A stretch of DNA of 14,794 nucleotides, from positions 1 through 14,794 of the forward strand of contig CBDCCB010000002.1 in assembly GCA_965214525.1 (NCBI GenBank). Reading direction: 5' to 3'. The DNA is from Qipengyuania_B sp965214525. GTDB taxonomy: Bacteria; Pseudomonadota; Alphaproteobacteria; Sphingomonadales; Sphingomonadaceae. Below, one piece after another: positions 6,103 to 13,661 of the stretch (within the stretch, counting starts at the first letter, position 1; every line of letters begins with the position of its first letter). A program made the position numbers and the translations under genes. The notes below the pieces were generated by a model. It made no database searches. It was not told the DNA's origin and saw nothing but the letters and a program-made list of their open reading frames with translations.

Positions 6103-6768
6103 ATGAAGCGAAAGACCTTTACCTTCTCGATAGCCCTTTTTGCCGGGGCCATCGGTCTGAACATAGCCACCGCTCAATCCTCCGTCGCGATGGCTCAAGA
6201 GAATCAAGCAGTATCCATCGATCCAATGGCGGAAAAACCGCTGACAGAAGAAACGGTTCCCGTGTTCGTCACCAAGGAAATGGTGCAGAATATCCCGGTC
6301 GAACCAACCCCCCCCACCGATCATATGGACATCGAAGTCGCACCCACAGCGGCATCGCTGCGTGATCTCGTGGCGCAGACTTCGACCGACGGGCGTTTGT
6401 CCGATGAACTGCAATGCCTTGCCGGTGCTATCTACTTCGAAGCCCGGGGCGAGCCGCTATCCGGCCAACTGGCCGTGGGACAGGTCATCGCCAACCGGGC
6501 GGACGACAGGCGTTTTCCATCGAGCTATTGCGGCGTCGTCTATCAGCGGGCGCAGTTCTCGTTCATCAAGAACGGAGCGATGCCCAAGCCTCGCACAAGC
6601 AGCAAGGCTTGGCGCAATGCCGTCGCCATTGCGCGCATCGTGCACAACGCCCATTGGAAAAGCGAGGCAGCAGATGCACTGTATTTCCATGCGAAATACG
6701 TGAAACCGCGCTGGGCCAACCGCAAAGTGGCACGCGCCACCATCAACACCCACATTTTCTACAAATAA
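6103..6768 (+). CDS. Secreted SleB-type cell wall hydrolase
   Basis: The 221-residue product belongs to the Hydrolase_2 (SleB/CwlJ) family of peptidoglycan hydrolases. A signal peptide is clear: basic MKRK, a hydrophobic stretch to about residue 22, and probable cleavage after ATA at about 24. A proline- and acid-rich spacer follows. The catalytic domain spans about 103-221: LQCLAGAIYFEARGEPLSGQ with the expected catalytic glutamate E113, GQVIANRADDRRFPSSYCGVVY, and YFHAKYVKPRWA near the end. In non-spore-formers such proteins act in the periplasm on the sacculus. The start is uncertain: ATG 6046 has the better ribosome binding site (GAGGG) but would lengthen the signal n-region by 19 residues, and ATG 6094 is also possible. 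Confidence 0.87.
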   Translation: MKRKTFTFSIALFAGAIGLNIATAQSSVAMAQENQAVSIDPMAEKPLTEETVPVFVTKEMVQNIPVEPTPPTDHMDIEVAPTAASLRDLVAQTSTDGRLSDELQCLAGAIYFEARGEPLSGQLAVGQVIANRADDRRFPSSYCGVVYQRAQFSFIKNGAMPKPRTSSKAWRNAVAIARIVHNAHWKSEAADALYFHAKYVKPRWANRKVARATINTHIFYK

Positions 6769-6788
6769 GCCAGGCATCGCGGTGGCTT
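6767..6788. terminator. Hairpin between convergent hydrolase and xth genes
   Basis: AAGCCA (6767-6772) and TGGCTT (6783-6788) form a six-pair stem around a 10-base loop in the 34-base gap between two convergent genes, starting inside the hydrolase stop codon. It lacks a T-run in either direction. The position suggests a shared transcript end, but the structure alone is weak. Confidence 0.3.
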
Positions 6789-6802
6789 GGGCCGCGACGA
6801 GG

Positions 6803-7576
6803 TCAGTCGGCCAATTGCACCCATACGGGCGCATGGTCGCTGACCTTCTCGCGTCCGCGATGATCCTTGTCCACGCCCGCCGCCTGCAAACGGTCGGCCA
6901 GTTCGGGCGAGAGCAGCAGGTGATCGATGCGAAAGCCGTGATCGCGGGGCCAGGCACCCGCCTGGTAATCCCAGAACGTCCATAGGCCGCCCCGTGGATG
7001 GAGTGTGCCGAGCGCGTCGGTCCATCCATCGGCCAGCAACGCCGCATACTCATCGCGCGTTGCGGGCTGCATCAAGGCATCGCCGGCCAGGGCGGCGGGG
7101 GACCAGATGTCCTTGTCCTGTGGCACCACGTTATAATCGCCGACCAGAGCCGTCGGCAGTTCCAGGCGCCATAGATCTTGCGCATGGGCACGCAGCCGCC
7201 GCATCCAGGCAAGCTTGTAATCGAATTTGGGGCCCGGCTGCGGGTTGCCATTGGGCAGGTAGATCGATGCCACGCGGACCCCGGCGACATCCGCTTCGAG
7301 ATAGCGTGCCTGTTCGTCCTCGTCGTCGCCCGGAAGGCCGCGCTGCGTTTCGACGGGCTCGATCCCATCAGCCAGGATGGCGACCCCGTTGAAGCCTTTC
7401 TGGCCATGCCAGATCGCGCGATAGCCGATCGCTTCGAAATCCTTGGCCGGAAAGCCCTCGTCCTGGGTCTTGATCTCCTGCAGACAGGCGACAGACGGAC
7501 GCGTCTCTTCCAGCCATTCCAGCAAGCGCGGCAACCGCGCCTTGATCCCGTTGATATTGAAACTGGCGATTTTCAT
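6803..7576 (-). CDS. xth: Exodeoxyribonuclease III (AP endonuclease)
   Basis: Exonuclease III removes 3'-blocking groups and cuts abasic sites in base excision repair. The 257-residue product shows the endonuclease/exonuclease/phosphatase fold motifs in order: FNINGIKAR with N7, LQEIK with metal ligand E34, a conserved YLPNGNP segment, GDYNVVPQDKD with the catalytic D-x-N, FRIDHLL, and the C-terminal SDHAPVW with the catalytic D-H pair. Start MKIASFNINGI is canonical for the family. It lies 38 bases downstream of the erpA-type gene and is probably cotranscribed with it. Confidence 0.96.
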   Translation of the reverse strand: MKIASFNINGIKARLPRLLEWLEETRPSVACLQEIKTQDEGFPAKDFEAIGYRAIWHGQKGFNGVAILADGIEPVETQRGLPGDDEDEQARYLEADVAGVRVASIYLPNGNPQPGPKFDYKLAWMRRLRAHAQDLWRLELPTALVGDYNVVPQDKDIWSPAALAGDALMQPATRDEYAALLADGWTDALGTLHPRGGLWTFWDYQAGAWPRDHGFRIDHLLLSPELADRLQAAGVDKDHRGREKVSDHAPVWVQLAD

Positions 7577-7614
7577 CGCCTGTCCATAGCGCCCGAAACG
7601 TCGTGCGGTCTAAC

Positions 7615-7944
7615 CTAAATGCTGAAGCTGGAGCCACACCCGCAGCCCGCCGCCGCCTGCGGGTTTTCCACCCGGAAGGCCGCTCCGCCCAGCGATTCGA
7701 CGAAATCGACGGTACTGCCAGACACCAGGTCGAGGCTGACCGGGTCGACCACCAGCCGAACGCCATCGGTTTCGCTGATGCTGTCGTCCGGCTCGACATA
7801 GCCCGCCAGATCGAAGCTGTATTGGAAGCCCGAGCAGCCGCCGCCTTCGACAGACAGACGAAGCATGGCCGGCTTGCCCTGCTTTTGCGCGATCAAAGCC
7901 ACGCGCCGCGCGGCCGAGGTAGTGAGGATCAGGGGGCTGGACAT
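7615..7944 (-). CDS. erpA: A-type iron-sulfur cluster carrier (ErpA/IscA family)
   Basis: A-type carriers take Fe-S clusters from the scaffold and deliver them to apo-proteins. The 109-residue product has the three invariant cysteines: C37 in GGGCSGFQY, and C101 and C103 in the C-terminal CGCGSSFSI. FRVENPQAAAGCGCGSSF matches the family end. ErpA and IscA are hard to separate by eye. The lack of isc or suf genes here and the pairing with xth, seen in sphingomonads, favour the ErpA label. It lies between a CBS-domain gene (31-base gap) and xth, all leftward. Confidence 0.92.
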   Translation of the reverse strand: MSSPLILTTSAARRVALIAQKQGKPAMLRLSVEGGGCSGFQYSFDLAGYVEPDDSISETDGVRLVVDPVSLDLVSGSTVDFVESLGGAAFRVENPQAAAGCGCGSSFSI

Positions 7945-7975
7945 GTGGCGGATATAAGACCTGGCGAACCCGTTC

Positions 7976-8407
7976 TCAACTGGCGGTGATGTATTGACGC
8001 ATCGCCGCCGCTTCCTGCTTCACCTCGTCCATCTTGTTCTTCACCATGTCGCCGATCGAGACGAACCCGCACATCTGACCGTCCTTGAGTACCGGCAGGT
8101 GACGAATGCGGCGTTTGGTCATCAGCGCAAGCGCATCGTCCACGCTCGTCTCGGGCGATACGGTGATGGCAGGGGCCGTCATCACCTCGCCTACGGTGCG
8201 CTTGAGGCATACCTGCCCCTCATCGGCAATGCGGTAGGTCAGATCGCGCTCGGAAAAGATCCCTACGACCTCGTTGTCCTCCACGATCGGAACCGCCCCG
8301 ATGCGGTTGGAAGCCAGTATGGCAACAGCCTGGGCGACGGTATTGCTCGACCGGGCGACGATAATTGAATCGGCCGATTTGCCTTTCAAAAGCTGCTTGA
8401 TATCCAT
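7976..8407 (-). CDS. Tandem CBS-domain protein
   Basis: The 143-residue protein consists almost wholly of two CBS domains, at about 8-62 and 73-128, joined by a short hinge. Such pairs bind adenine nucleotides and act as energy sensors, often in trans. Diagnostic stretches are VAQAVAILASNRIGAVPIVEDNEVVGIFSERDL and VDDALALMTKRRIRHLPVL (shown in two parts of the pair). Start ATG 8407 has a good ribosome binding site, GGGGAGG, six bases upstream on the minus strand; longer upstream readings lack family similarity. No partner domain is attached. It is first in the leftward CBS-erpA-xth group and divergent from a membrane protein gene. The partner protein is unknown. Confidence 0.9.
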   Translation of the reverse strand: MDIKQLLKGKSADSIIVARSSNTVAQAVAILASNRIGAVPIVEDNEVVGIFSERDLTYRIADEGQVCLKRTVGEVMTAPAITVSPETSVDDALALMTKRRIRHLPVLKDGQMCGFVSIGDMVKNKMDEVKQEAAAMRQYITAS

Positions 8408-8484
8408 CCGTTGCCTCCCCGTTTTACCGCGCGACGCCGCACCATGAGGCACCGGCATAACACAAACCGGCGCCAAAAGCGATT

Positions 8485-8511
8485 GTTGCTTGGGCAACGA
8501 CAATGGTTGCC
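8485..8511. promoter_or_regulatory. Overlapping inverted repeats in divergent region
   Basis: GTTGC (8485-8489), GGCAAC (8493-8498) and GTTGCC (8506-8511) lie in a row. The middle element can pair with either the left one (five pairs, loop TTGG or close to it) or the right one (six pairs, seven-base loop). The right arm ends two bases before the GGGAGAA ribosome binding site of the gene at 8525. This could be a dyad operator for one or both divergent genes, or alternative leader hairpins. No regulator is identified. Confidence 0.4.
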
Positions 8512-8524
8512 ATGGGAGAAGCCG

Positions 8525-8836
8525 ATGCCCACACAGGCATTCATGGTGCGCAAAAGTCCGCTCGACGATCCTCGCAACGCTGCTTTCGCCTGGAAGCGGT
8601 TCAAGCGAATCATGCGCGCGATTGCGTTGCTGGCACTGGCCCTGATAGCGGCAGCGTTCGTCGTGATCTGGTTGAGCGGCGAGCCGGTCTCGATCCATTT
8701 CTATGCGGCTGTCGCCATCGGCATCGCGTTCACGCTGCTGCTGACCGGGGGGCTGATGAGCCTCGTCTTCCTATCCAGCGGAACGGGCCATGACGAAGCC
8801 GTGGAAGACCCCCTCGATGATCGACGCCGCCGCTGA
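8525..8836 (+). CDS. Small two-TM membrane protein of unknown function
   Basis: I do not recognise a named family. The 103-residue product has a short basic cytosolic N-terminus (RNAAFAWKRFKRIMR) and two hydrophobic segments, at about 31-50 (AIALLALALIAAAFVVIWLS) and 57-80 (HFYAAVAIGIAFTLLLTGGLM and onward). An acidic then arginine-rich tail closes it (EDPLDDRRRR). Both ends are probably in the cytosol. ATG 8525 has a clear ribosome binding site, GGGAGAA. The gene is divergent from the CBS gene and ends eight bases before the convergent ferredoxin-like gene. Codon use resembles its neighbours, so a real gene is likely. Confidence 0.8.
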   Translation: MPTQAFMVRKSPLDDPRNAAFAWKRFKRIMRAIALLALALIAAAFVVIWLSGEPVSIHFYAAVAIGIAFTLLLTGGLMSLVFLSSGTGHDEAVEDPLDDRRRR

Positions 8837-8844
8837 GACGATCG

Positions 8845-9231
8845 TCAGCCGACAGGCGGGGTAAGCTGGTAATCCAGCACCACCTTGCCGCCCACCAGAT
8901 GCTCCTGGATGATCCGTTCGAGAACAGGGGGGTGGCAGGAATGATACCAGACGTTGTCCGGCCACACGACCGCGATGGGCCCCGCCTCGCAGATCTGCAG
9001 GCAATCGGCCTTGGTGCGCGCGATCCCGCCAGTACCGTCAACGCGCTTCGGGCCAGTCAGGCCCAGGCTTTTCAGCCGCTGCTTGAGATACGCCCAGGCT
9101 TGCTTCCCATCCTTGTGGGAACAGCATTTCTGCTTCTCCGATACCGCACACAGGAAGATATGCCGTTTGATCGTCTCACCGCCAAGTTTGCCCAGAGCGC
9201 GCTCTGCCTGATGCACGTTGCAGGCGCTCAT
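8845..9231 (-). CDS. Thioredoxin-like 2Fe-2S ferredoxin family protein
   Basis: The 128-residue product matches the (2Fe-2S) ferredoxin domain with a thioredoxin-like fold, as in the C-terminal part of NuoE and in small stand-alone ferredoxins. Probable cluster ligands are C28 (HIFLC), C36 or C37 (KQKCC), C77 and C81 (DCLQICEAGP). The downstream AGPIAVVWPDNVWYH is a hallmark of this family. A further cysteine, C99, follows. ATG 9231 overlaps the TGA of the upstream S9 peptidase (ATGA), suggesting coupled translation; this start is preferred over a longer reading inside the peptidase. The redox partner is unknown. It converges on the gene ending at 8836. Confidence 0.88.
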   Translation of the reverse strand: MSACNVHQAERALGKLGGETIKRHIFLCAVSEKQKCCSHKDGKQAWAYLKQRLKSLGLTGPKRVDGTGGIARTKADCLQICEAGPIAVVWPDNVWYHSCHPPVLERIIQEHLVGGKVVLDYQLTPPVG

Positions 9232-11363
9232 CGTGCGGCAGCAGCTCCCTCGTCCGTCAACCAACGATCCAGCCAGGCGAACACCGTTTCATGCCATTGC
9301 ACCGAATTGCGGGGATCGAGCACCCAATGGTTCTCGTCCGGGAAGACCAGCAATTTGGCCGGGACGTTCTGCTCCTGCAAGGCGGTGAAGCTTGCCAGAC
9401 CTTGCGTGTAGGGAACGCGGAAATCCCGCTCCCCGGCGATGACCAGCATCGGGGTCTGCCAGTTCTCGACATAATTCACCGGGTTCCAACGTTCGTACAA
9501 TTTGCTGTTCTCAGCGTAGGAACCGCCGAAATCCCAGCGTGGAAACCACAATTCCTCGGTCGTGTAGTAAAAACTGCGCAAGTCGAACAAGCCGTCATGC
9601 TGCACCAGGCAATCGAACCTGTCCGCCCAATTGCCTGCGATCCAGTTCATCATGTAGCCGCCATAGGAAGCGCCCATCGCGCAGGCCCGTTCGCCGTCGA
9701 TCTGGCTGTCGCGTTCCAGCGCCGCGGCGAGACCCTTCTGCAAGTCCTCCAGTGGTTTACCGCCCCAATCGCGGTTGATGGCATCGGTGAATGCCTGCCC
9801 GTATCCGGTGCTGCCGTGGAAGTCGATCGATACCACGGCATAGCCCTGGCTGGCGACCACCCGGGGGTTCCAGCGGGTCGACCAGCTATCGTTGAACGAT
9901 CCCTGCGGACCGCCATGCACATACAGGATGACGGGCAGCTTGCCCGGATAGTCGGCCAGCTTGGTAATCTGTCCGAACACCTCGTCTCCGTTCGCTCCGG
10001 CAAAGCTGAACCGTTGCGTCGCAACCGGGGCCAGACGCAACAACCGGGAGGTTGCGACATCGGTCAGCGAGCGGGCCGGGCCGGACCCGTCCGAAAGAAA
10101 TATTTCAGGCGCAGCGGCGATGGAGTCGCGCGTGAAAAGCAAGCGCCCGCCGGGGAGCGGCATCAGAGTGCCGATATGCGCCTCGTTCCCTGGCAACAGG
10201 TCGAGCCGCTCGACATCTCCGGTGCGTGGGTCGATGCGGAAGGCCGGAGTGTCGAGCACATCCTGCGCGGTGGCGACGATGTGCCGGCTGTCGGGCGTCC
10301 AGGCGATGGTGCCAAAGCTGCGGTCGAACGCTTGGGTCAATGCGCGGGTTTGCCCGGTCTGCAGGTCGGTCAGATGGATGACCATGCGATCGGATTCGTA
10401 CCCGGGCCGTTCCATCGCCGCATAAGCCAGCCAGCGGCCATTGGGGGAGGGGGCGGGCAGGGTATCGGTCGCTTGGTTCGCTTGAGTCACATTGCGAGGT
10501 CTCCCGTCCGAAAGATCGGAAAAATAGATATCGGTATTGGTCGACCGCGGTTCGTCAGCATCGGCTGAACGGGCGACGAAATATAACCCGGCACCATCGG
10601 GTGCCCAGGCAATTTCCTCCGCCCCGCCAAAGGGTTTGGTCGGGGTGTCGCCGGTCAGCGCCCCTTCGCCAGCCGGACCGTCAAGCGCGATCGGTTGGCC
10701 ATCTACCCGCCCATCGACAACGGGGTAGACGAAGACCCGCCCGAAGGTGCCGGGGGTCTCCCACTCGTCCCAATGTCGGTAGAAGCCGTCCGCGCCATCA
10801 TACAGCCGACCGCTGCCGGGCCCCGGTAGATAGGATCGCGTATCGCGGTCGCAGGAGAAATCGGAGCAGGTGCGTGGCAGATCCCCCCAGACCGCCAGGC
10901 GGTTGCCGTCGGGCGACAGGCGGTATCCTCCGATCGGTACGTCTCCGAAATCGGCCACCAATCGGATCGCCGTCAAAGCCCCGTCGCGGCCAAGCCGGGC
11001 GCTCCAGATTCGCGCAATTCCCGCAGACAGGTCATCGCCGGCCCGCTCCGATACGAAGGTGATGCGTCCGTCCGGCGCGAATTGCACATCGCTCGCTCCG
11101 CCCAGATCGAGCGCGACCGCGGGCGTATCCGGCTTGGCGAGATCATGCAGGAAATAGCGGGTCGTCCGGGAGAAATCCGTCCGGTCGGTTTCCCGCACCG
11201 CGTAGATCATCAACGTGCCGGCCTCGTTGACCGCCGTTGCGCCAAGCCTGGGCAGGGTAGCCAGGTCTTCGGCGCTTAGCGCGGGCGGCTGCGTCTGCGC
11301 CGCGAGCGGCATGGCGAGAGAGGCGGTCAGGGCGGCAAGGGGGAGGAATATCGCGCGGTTCAT
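9228..11363 (-). CDS. Secreted S9 family prolyl oligopeptidase-type peptidase
   Basis: The 711-residue product is a serine peptidase of the S9 family, close to the dipeptidyl-peptidase 5/acylaminoacyl peptidase groups. A signal peptide spans residues 1-22 (probable cleavage after PLAA), placing it in the periplasm. About 40-450 is a beta-propeller with WD40-like strand repeats (SPDGNRLAVWG, WAPDGAGLYFV, SPNGRWLAYA, WTPDSRHIVA). The alpha/beta-hydrolase domain follows from about 470: YVHGGPQGSF, GASYGGYM with nucleophile S566, GERDFRVP with D647, and ENHW with H679. AAAGGG precedes ATG 11363. The stop overlaps the ferredoxin-like start. The substrate is presumably peptides, but specificity cannot be told. 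Confidence 0.95.
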   Translation of the reverse strand: MNRAIFLPLAALTASLAMPLAAQTQPPALSAEDLATLPRLGATAVNEAGTLMIYAVRETDRTDFSRTTRYFLHDLAKPDTPAVALDLGGASDVQFAPDGRITFVSERAGDDLSAGIARIWSARLGRDGALTAIRLVADFGDVPIGGYRLSPDGNRLAVWGDLPRTCSDFSCDRDTRSYLPGPGSGRLYDGADGFYRHWDEWETPGTFGRVFVYPVVDGRVDGQPIALDGPAGEGALTGDTPTKPFGGAEEIAWAPDGAGLYFVARSADADEPRSTNTDIYFSDLSDGRPRNVTQANQATDTLPAPSPNGRWLAYAAMERPGYESDRMVIHLTDLQTGQTRALTQAFDRSFGTIAWTPDSRHIVATAQDVLDTPAFRIDPRTGDVERLDLLPGNEAHIGTLMPLPGGRLLFTRDSIAAAPEIFLSDGSGPARSLTDVATSRLLRLAPVATQRFSFAGANGDEVFGQITKLADYPGKLPVILYVHGGPQGSFNDSWSTRWNPRVVASQGYAVVSIDFHGSTGYGQAFTDAINRDWGGKPLEDLQKGLAAALERDSQIDGERACAMGASYGGYMMNWIAGNWADRFDCLVQHDGLFDLRSFYYTTEELWFPRWDFGGSYAENSKLYERWNPVNYVENWQTPMLVIAGERDFRVPYTQGLASFTALQEQNVPAKLLVFPDENHWVLDPRNSVQWHETVFAWLDRWLTDEGAAAAR

Positions 11364-11439
11364 CCGCCCTTTGTAATCACATCATCGGGGGAAGTTAAGC
11401 CATTGCGCAATCGCGTAACGCGGGAACTGCGCGCCGATA

Positions 11440-12069
11440 TCAGGGCCGGCGGGCAATCCGCGCGATCTCTGCCTTCACGACGCGCTCGACCATATCGGGC
11501 AGGTTCGCCTCCAGCCATTGCGCAAGCATGGGACGCAGCAATTCGCGCGCCAGTCCTTCCAAGGACGTTTCGCGCGGCGGGGATGCATCGTCGCCCTGCC
11601 GGCCGCTCGACAAGCGCGCCACCTCGGCAAAGGTCTTGCGCATGGAATCGCGCACGATCGCACTCGTCAAGGGTTCGCCGCCCGTGTCCGCGTCTTCGTC
11701 ATCCGCAACTGACCGGTCCTCTTCCGGGAAATCCTCGCCCTTGGGGTATTCCGCGAACGCATCGTCAGGTTCAGCTCCTGGTAGATCGTAAGCGACATTC
11801 TCTTCATGCTGTTCGTTCATGGGTATAGCCCGATCATGTTCCTGTGCGCTCGACCGGGGGACCATCTCCTGTTCGCCCAGTTCAAGGATTTCGTCGGCTT
11901 CGTCCGCATCAGCAGGGTCGGTCGCCTCGTTTCCCCGAGAGTGGAATGCATCATCGTCATCCTCCTCGGCGACGGGCATGTGCCTGTCATCGTCGCGCGC
12001 ATCGCGGGCGATCACCCGTTTGATGGAATCGAGAATTTCTTCGACCGACGGTTCGCCGCGGTAATTCAT
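11440..12069 (-). CDS. popZ: Polar organizing protein PopZ (DUF2497)
   Basis: PopZ forms polymeric hubs at the cell poles of alphaproteobacteria and, in Caulobacter, captures ParB at the origin-proximal centromere. The 209-residue product has the conserved N-terminal helix PSVEEILDSIKRVIARD (about 7-23) used for client binding. A long, strongly acidic, probably disordered middle covers about 24-150. The C-terminal assembly helices at about 165-206 include LLRPMLAQWLEANLPDMVER and VVKAEIARI. AGGGG lies seven bases before ATG 12069. It follows tolC by 44 bases. In other sphingomonads valS often follows popZ; here an S9 peptidase gene follows. Confidence 0.92.
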   Translation of the reverse strand: MNYRGEPSVEEILDSIKRVIARDARDDDRHMPVAEEDDDDAFHSRGNEATDPADADEADEILELGEQEMVPRSSAQEHDRAIPMNEQHEENVAYDLPGAEPDDAFAEYPKGEDFPEEDRSVADDEDADTGGEPLTSAIVRDSMRKTFAEVARLSSGRQGDDASPPRETSLEGLARELLRPMLAQWLEANLPDMVERVVKAEIARIARRP

Positions 12070-12113
12070 GGTGCTACCCCTGGGTTCGTGCGCCGCATGC
12101 CGGACACAAAGAC

Positions 12114-13661
12114 TTACGGAACGGCGTCGCGATCGACCTCGCCCGTTGCGGTATCATCGGACACGATGGGATCGGTTGCAAGAGGGTCGATCGAAGCGTC
12201 CGCAGCCGGGACATCTACGGTACGCGGTGCCCGGGTTGCAGGATCGGCCTGGCGCTGCCAATCGAACCAGGCCTCGTCCACCCGCTCGTAATTCACGACC
12301 GGATCGTACAGCACGCCTGCTTCCGCCAAGCCAAGGTCGCGCGCCTCGGCCCGGCCCATCGCGGCAAGCAAGGTGAACCCCGCAACGTATGCGTTGCGCC
12401 GTGCGGTCACGAGTTGCACGCGCGCGCTCAGCAATTCCTGCTCGGCGTTCAGCACTTCCAGTATCGTGCGGTTGCCGATCGAATTTTCGGCGCGCACACC
12501 TTCCAGACTGAGGGCAGCGGCATCGACGGCGGTCTGCGAGGACTCGATGATCGCATTGGCGGCCCGCAGGCTGGCCCAGGATGCGCGAACCTGGGCGATG
12601 ACGTCGCGCTCGACCGCGATCACCTGCTCCAACTGCGCCGCAGCGCGCGCCTGGGCCTGGCGCTCCAGCGCCGCCGGAAGCCCGCCCTGGTAAAGCGGCA
12701 CGGTCAAGCGCACGCCGACCTGGGCAGCGGTGGTCGTCTGCGGAACGCCGGCGGGGATACCGACGATGGGATCGCTTCCTGAGCCCGGATCGCCCAGCGT
12801 GCCGAGGAAATTCTGGTAATCACCGCCCGCGAACACGCTGACCCGGGGGAGGCGGCCCGATCCCGCCACGTCGATATCGTACCCCGCCGCCGCCGCACGT
12901 TCGACTTCGGCGATGAGGTCCGGATTGTTCTCCAGGGCGATCTCGACCGCCGTCTCCACATCATCGGGCAGGCCGGGCAGGGGCGGGGGTTGCTGCAGGT
13001 TGGTCGGCGCTTCACCCACCAACTGGATATAGGTTTCCCGGGCCGAGATCAGATTGGCCTGCGCGGACCGCAAGTCGCCTTCCGCCAGGGCCAGTCGCGA
13101 TTCCGATTGTGCCACATCGGTGCGGGTCAGGATGCCGATCTCGAACCGGTCGCTCGTAGCCTGGAGATTGACGTCGAGAACGTCGAGCTGGCGGGCGGAC
13201 AAGGCCACGATCGACTCGTTACGCAGCACGTCCATGTAAGCGGCGACCACGCGGGAAAACAGGGCGCTTTCAGTGCCGCGCAGGTCTGCCCGGCCAGCCT
13301 GCACACGCTCCTCGGCTGCCCGGATGGAATTCTTGATTGCGCCCCCCGAATATACCGGCACGCCCAGGTCCACGCCGATGCCAAGGGCGCGCTCGGGAGC
13401 GGTGAAGCTGGTCGAGTTCTGCTTGACGAACTCGACATAATCTCCGCTGGCATTGACGCTTGGACGGCTCGCCGCTTTTTCGATCGGCACGTTTTCATCG
13501 ATCGCCCGAAGGTTCGCGCGGGCAGCCTCCAGCGACGGATTCTGGAAATATGCCTGCAACAAAGCCTCGGCCAGCGTATCCGCCTGGGCCGGACCCGCAC
13601 TGGCAAGCGCGGCCATGGCGCTTGCGGCTAAGCCGCATCGGAACAGCAAGCGGTCGTTCAA
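12114..13661 (-). CDS. tolC: TolC family outer membrane protein
   Basis: TolC is the trimeric outer membrane duct for type I secretion and tripartite efflux pumps. The 515-residue product has a signal peptide with probable cleavage after AQA at about 27. Two related OEP repeats follow: the first with LAEALLQAYFQNPSLEAARA, PVYSGGAIKNSI and the NLQATSDRFEIGILTRTDVAQSE helix (in pieces), the second with VEIALENNPDL, LTVPLYQGG and the GNRTILEVLNAEQELL helix. The acidic tail after WFDWQRQ is about 50 residues and variable. The ATG overlaps the stop of the upstream pcm-like gene by four bases, so translation is probably coupled. No inner membrane pump or adaptor gene is nearby. Confidence 0.95.
   Translation of the reverse strand: MNDRLLFRCGLAASAMAALASAGPAQADTLAEALLQAYFQNPSLEAARANLRAIDENVPIEKAASRPSVNASGDYVEFVKQNSTSFTAPERALGIGVDLGVPVYSGGAIKNSIRAAEERVQAGRADLRGTESALFSRVVAAYMDVLRNESIVALSARQLDVLDVNLQATSDRFEIGILTRTDVAQSESRLALAEGDLRSAQANLISARETYIQLVGEAPTNLQQPPPLPGLPDDVETAVEIALENNPDLIAEVERAAAAGYDIDVAGSGRLPRVSVFAGGDYQNFLGTLGDPGSGSDPIVGIPAGVPQTTTAAQVGVRLTVPLYQGGLPAALERQAQARAAAQLEQVIAVERDVIAQVRASWASLRAANAIIESSQTAVDAAALSLEGVRAENSIGNRTILEVLNAEQELLSARVQLVTARRNAYVAGFTLLAAMGRAEARDLGLAEAGVLYDPVVNYERVDEAWFDWQRQADPATRAPRTVDVPAADASIDPLATDPIVSDDTATGEVDRDAVP

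Noticed and set aside
8837..8846. Perfect palindrome GACGATCGTC between two convergent stop codons
   Set aside because: Too short for a terminator, no T-run, and partly made of the stop codon context; not enough to call a feature.
9291..10568. 425-codon plus-strand frame opposite the S9 peptidase
   Set aside because: Antisense shadow typical of G+C-rich DNA; the minus-strand peptidase has complete motifs and a signal peptide.
11402..11411. Palindrome ATTGCGCAAT between popZ and the S9 peptidase gene
   Set aside because: An isolated 10-bp palindrome without a T-run or a good promoter beside it; could be an operator but support is too thin.
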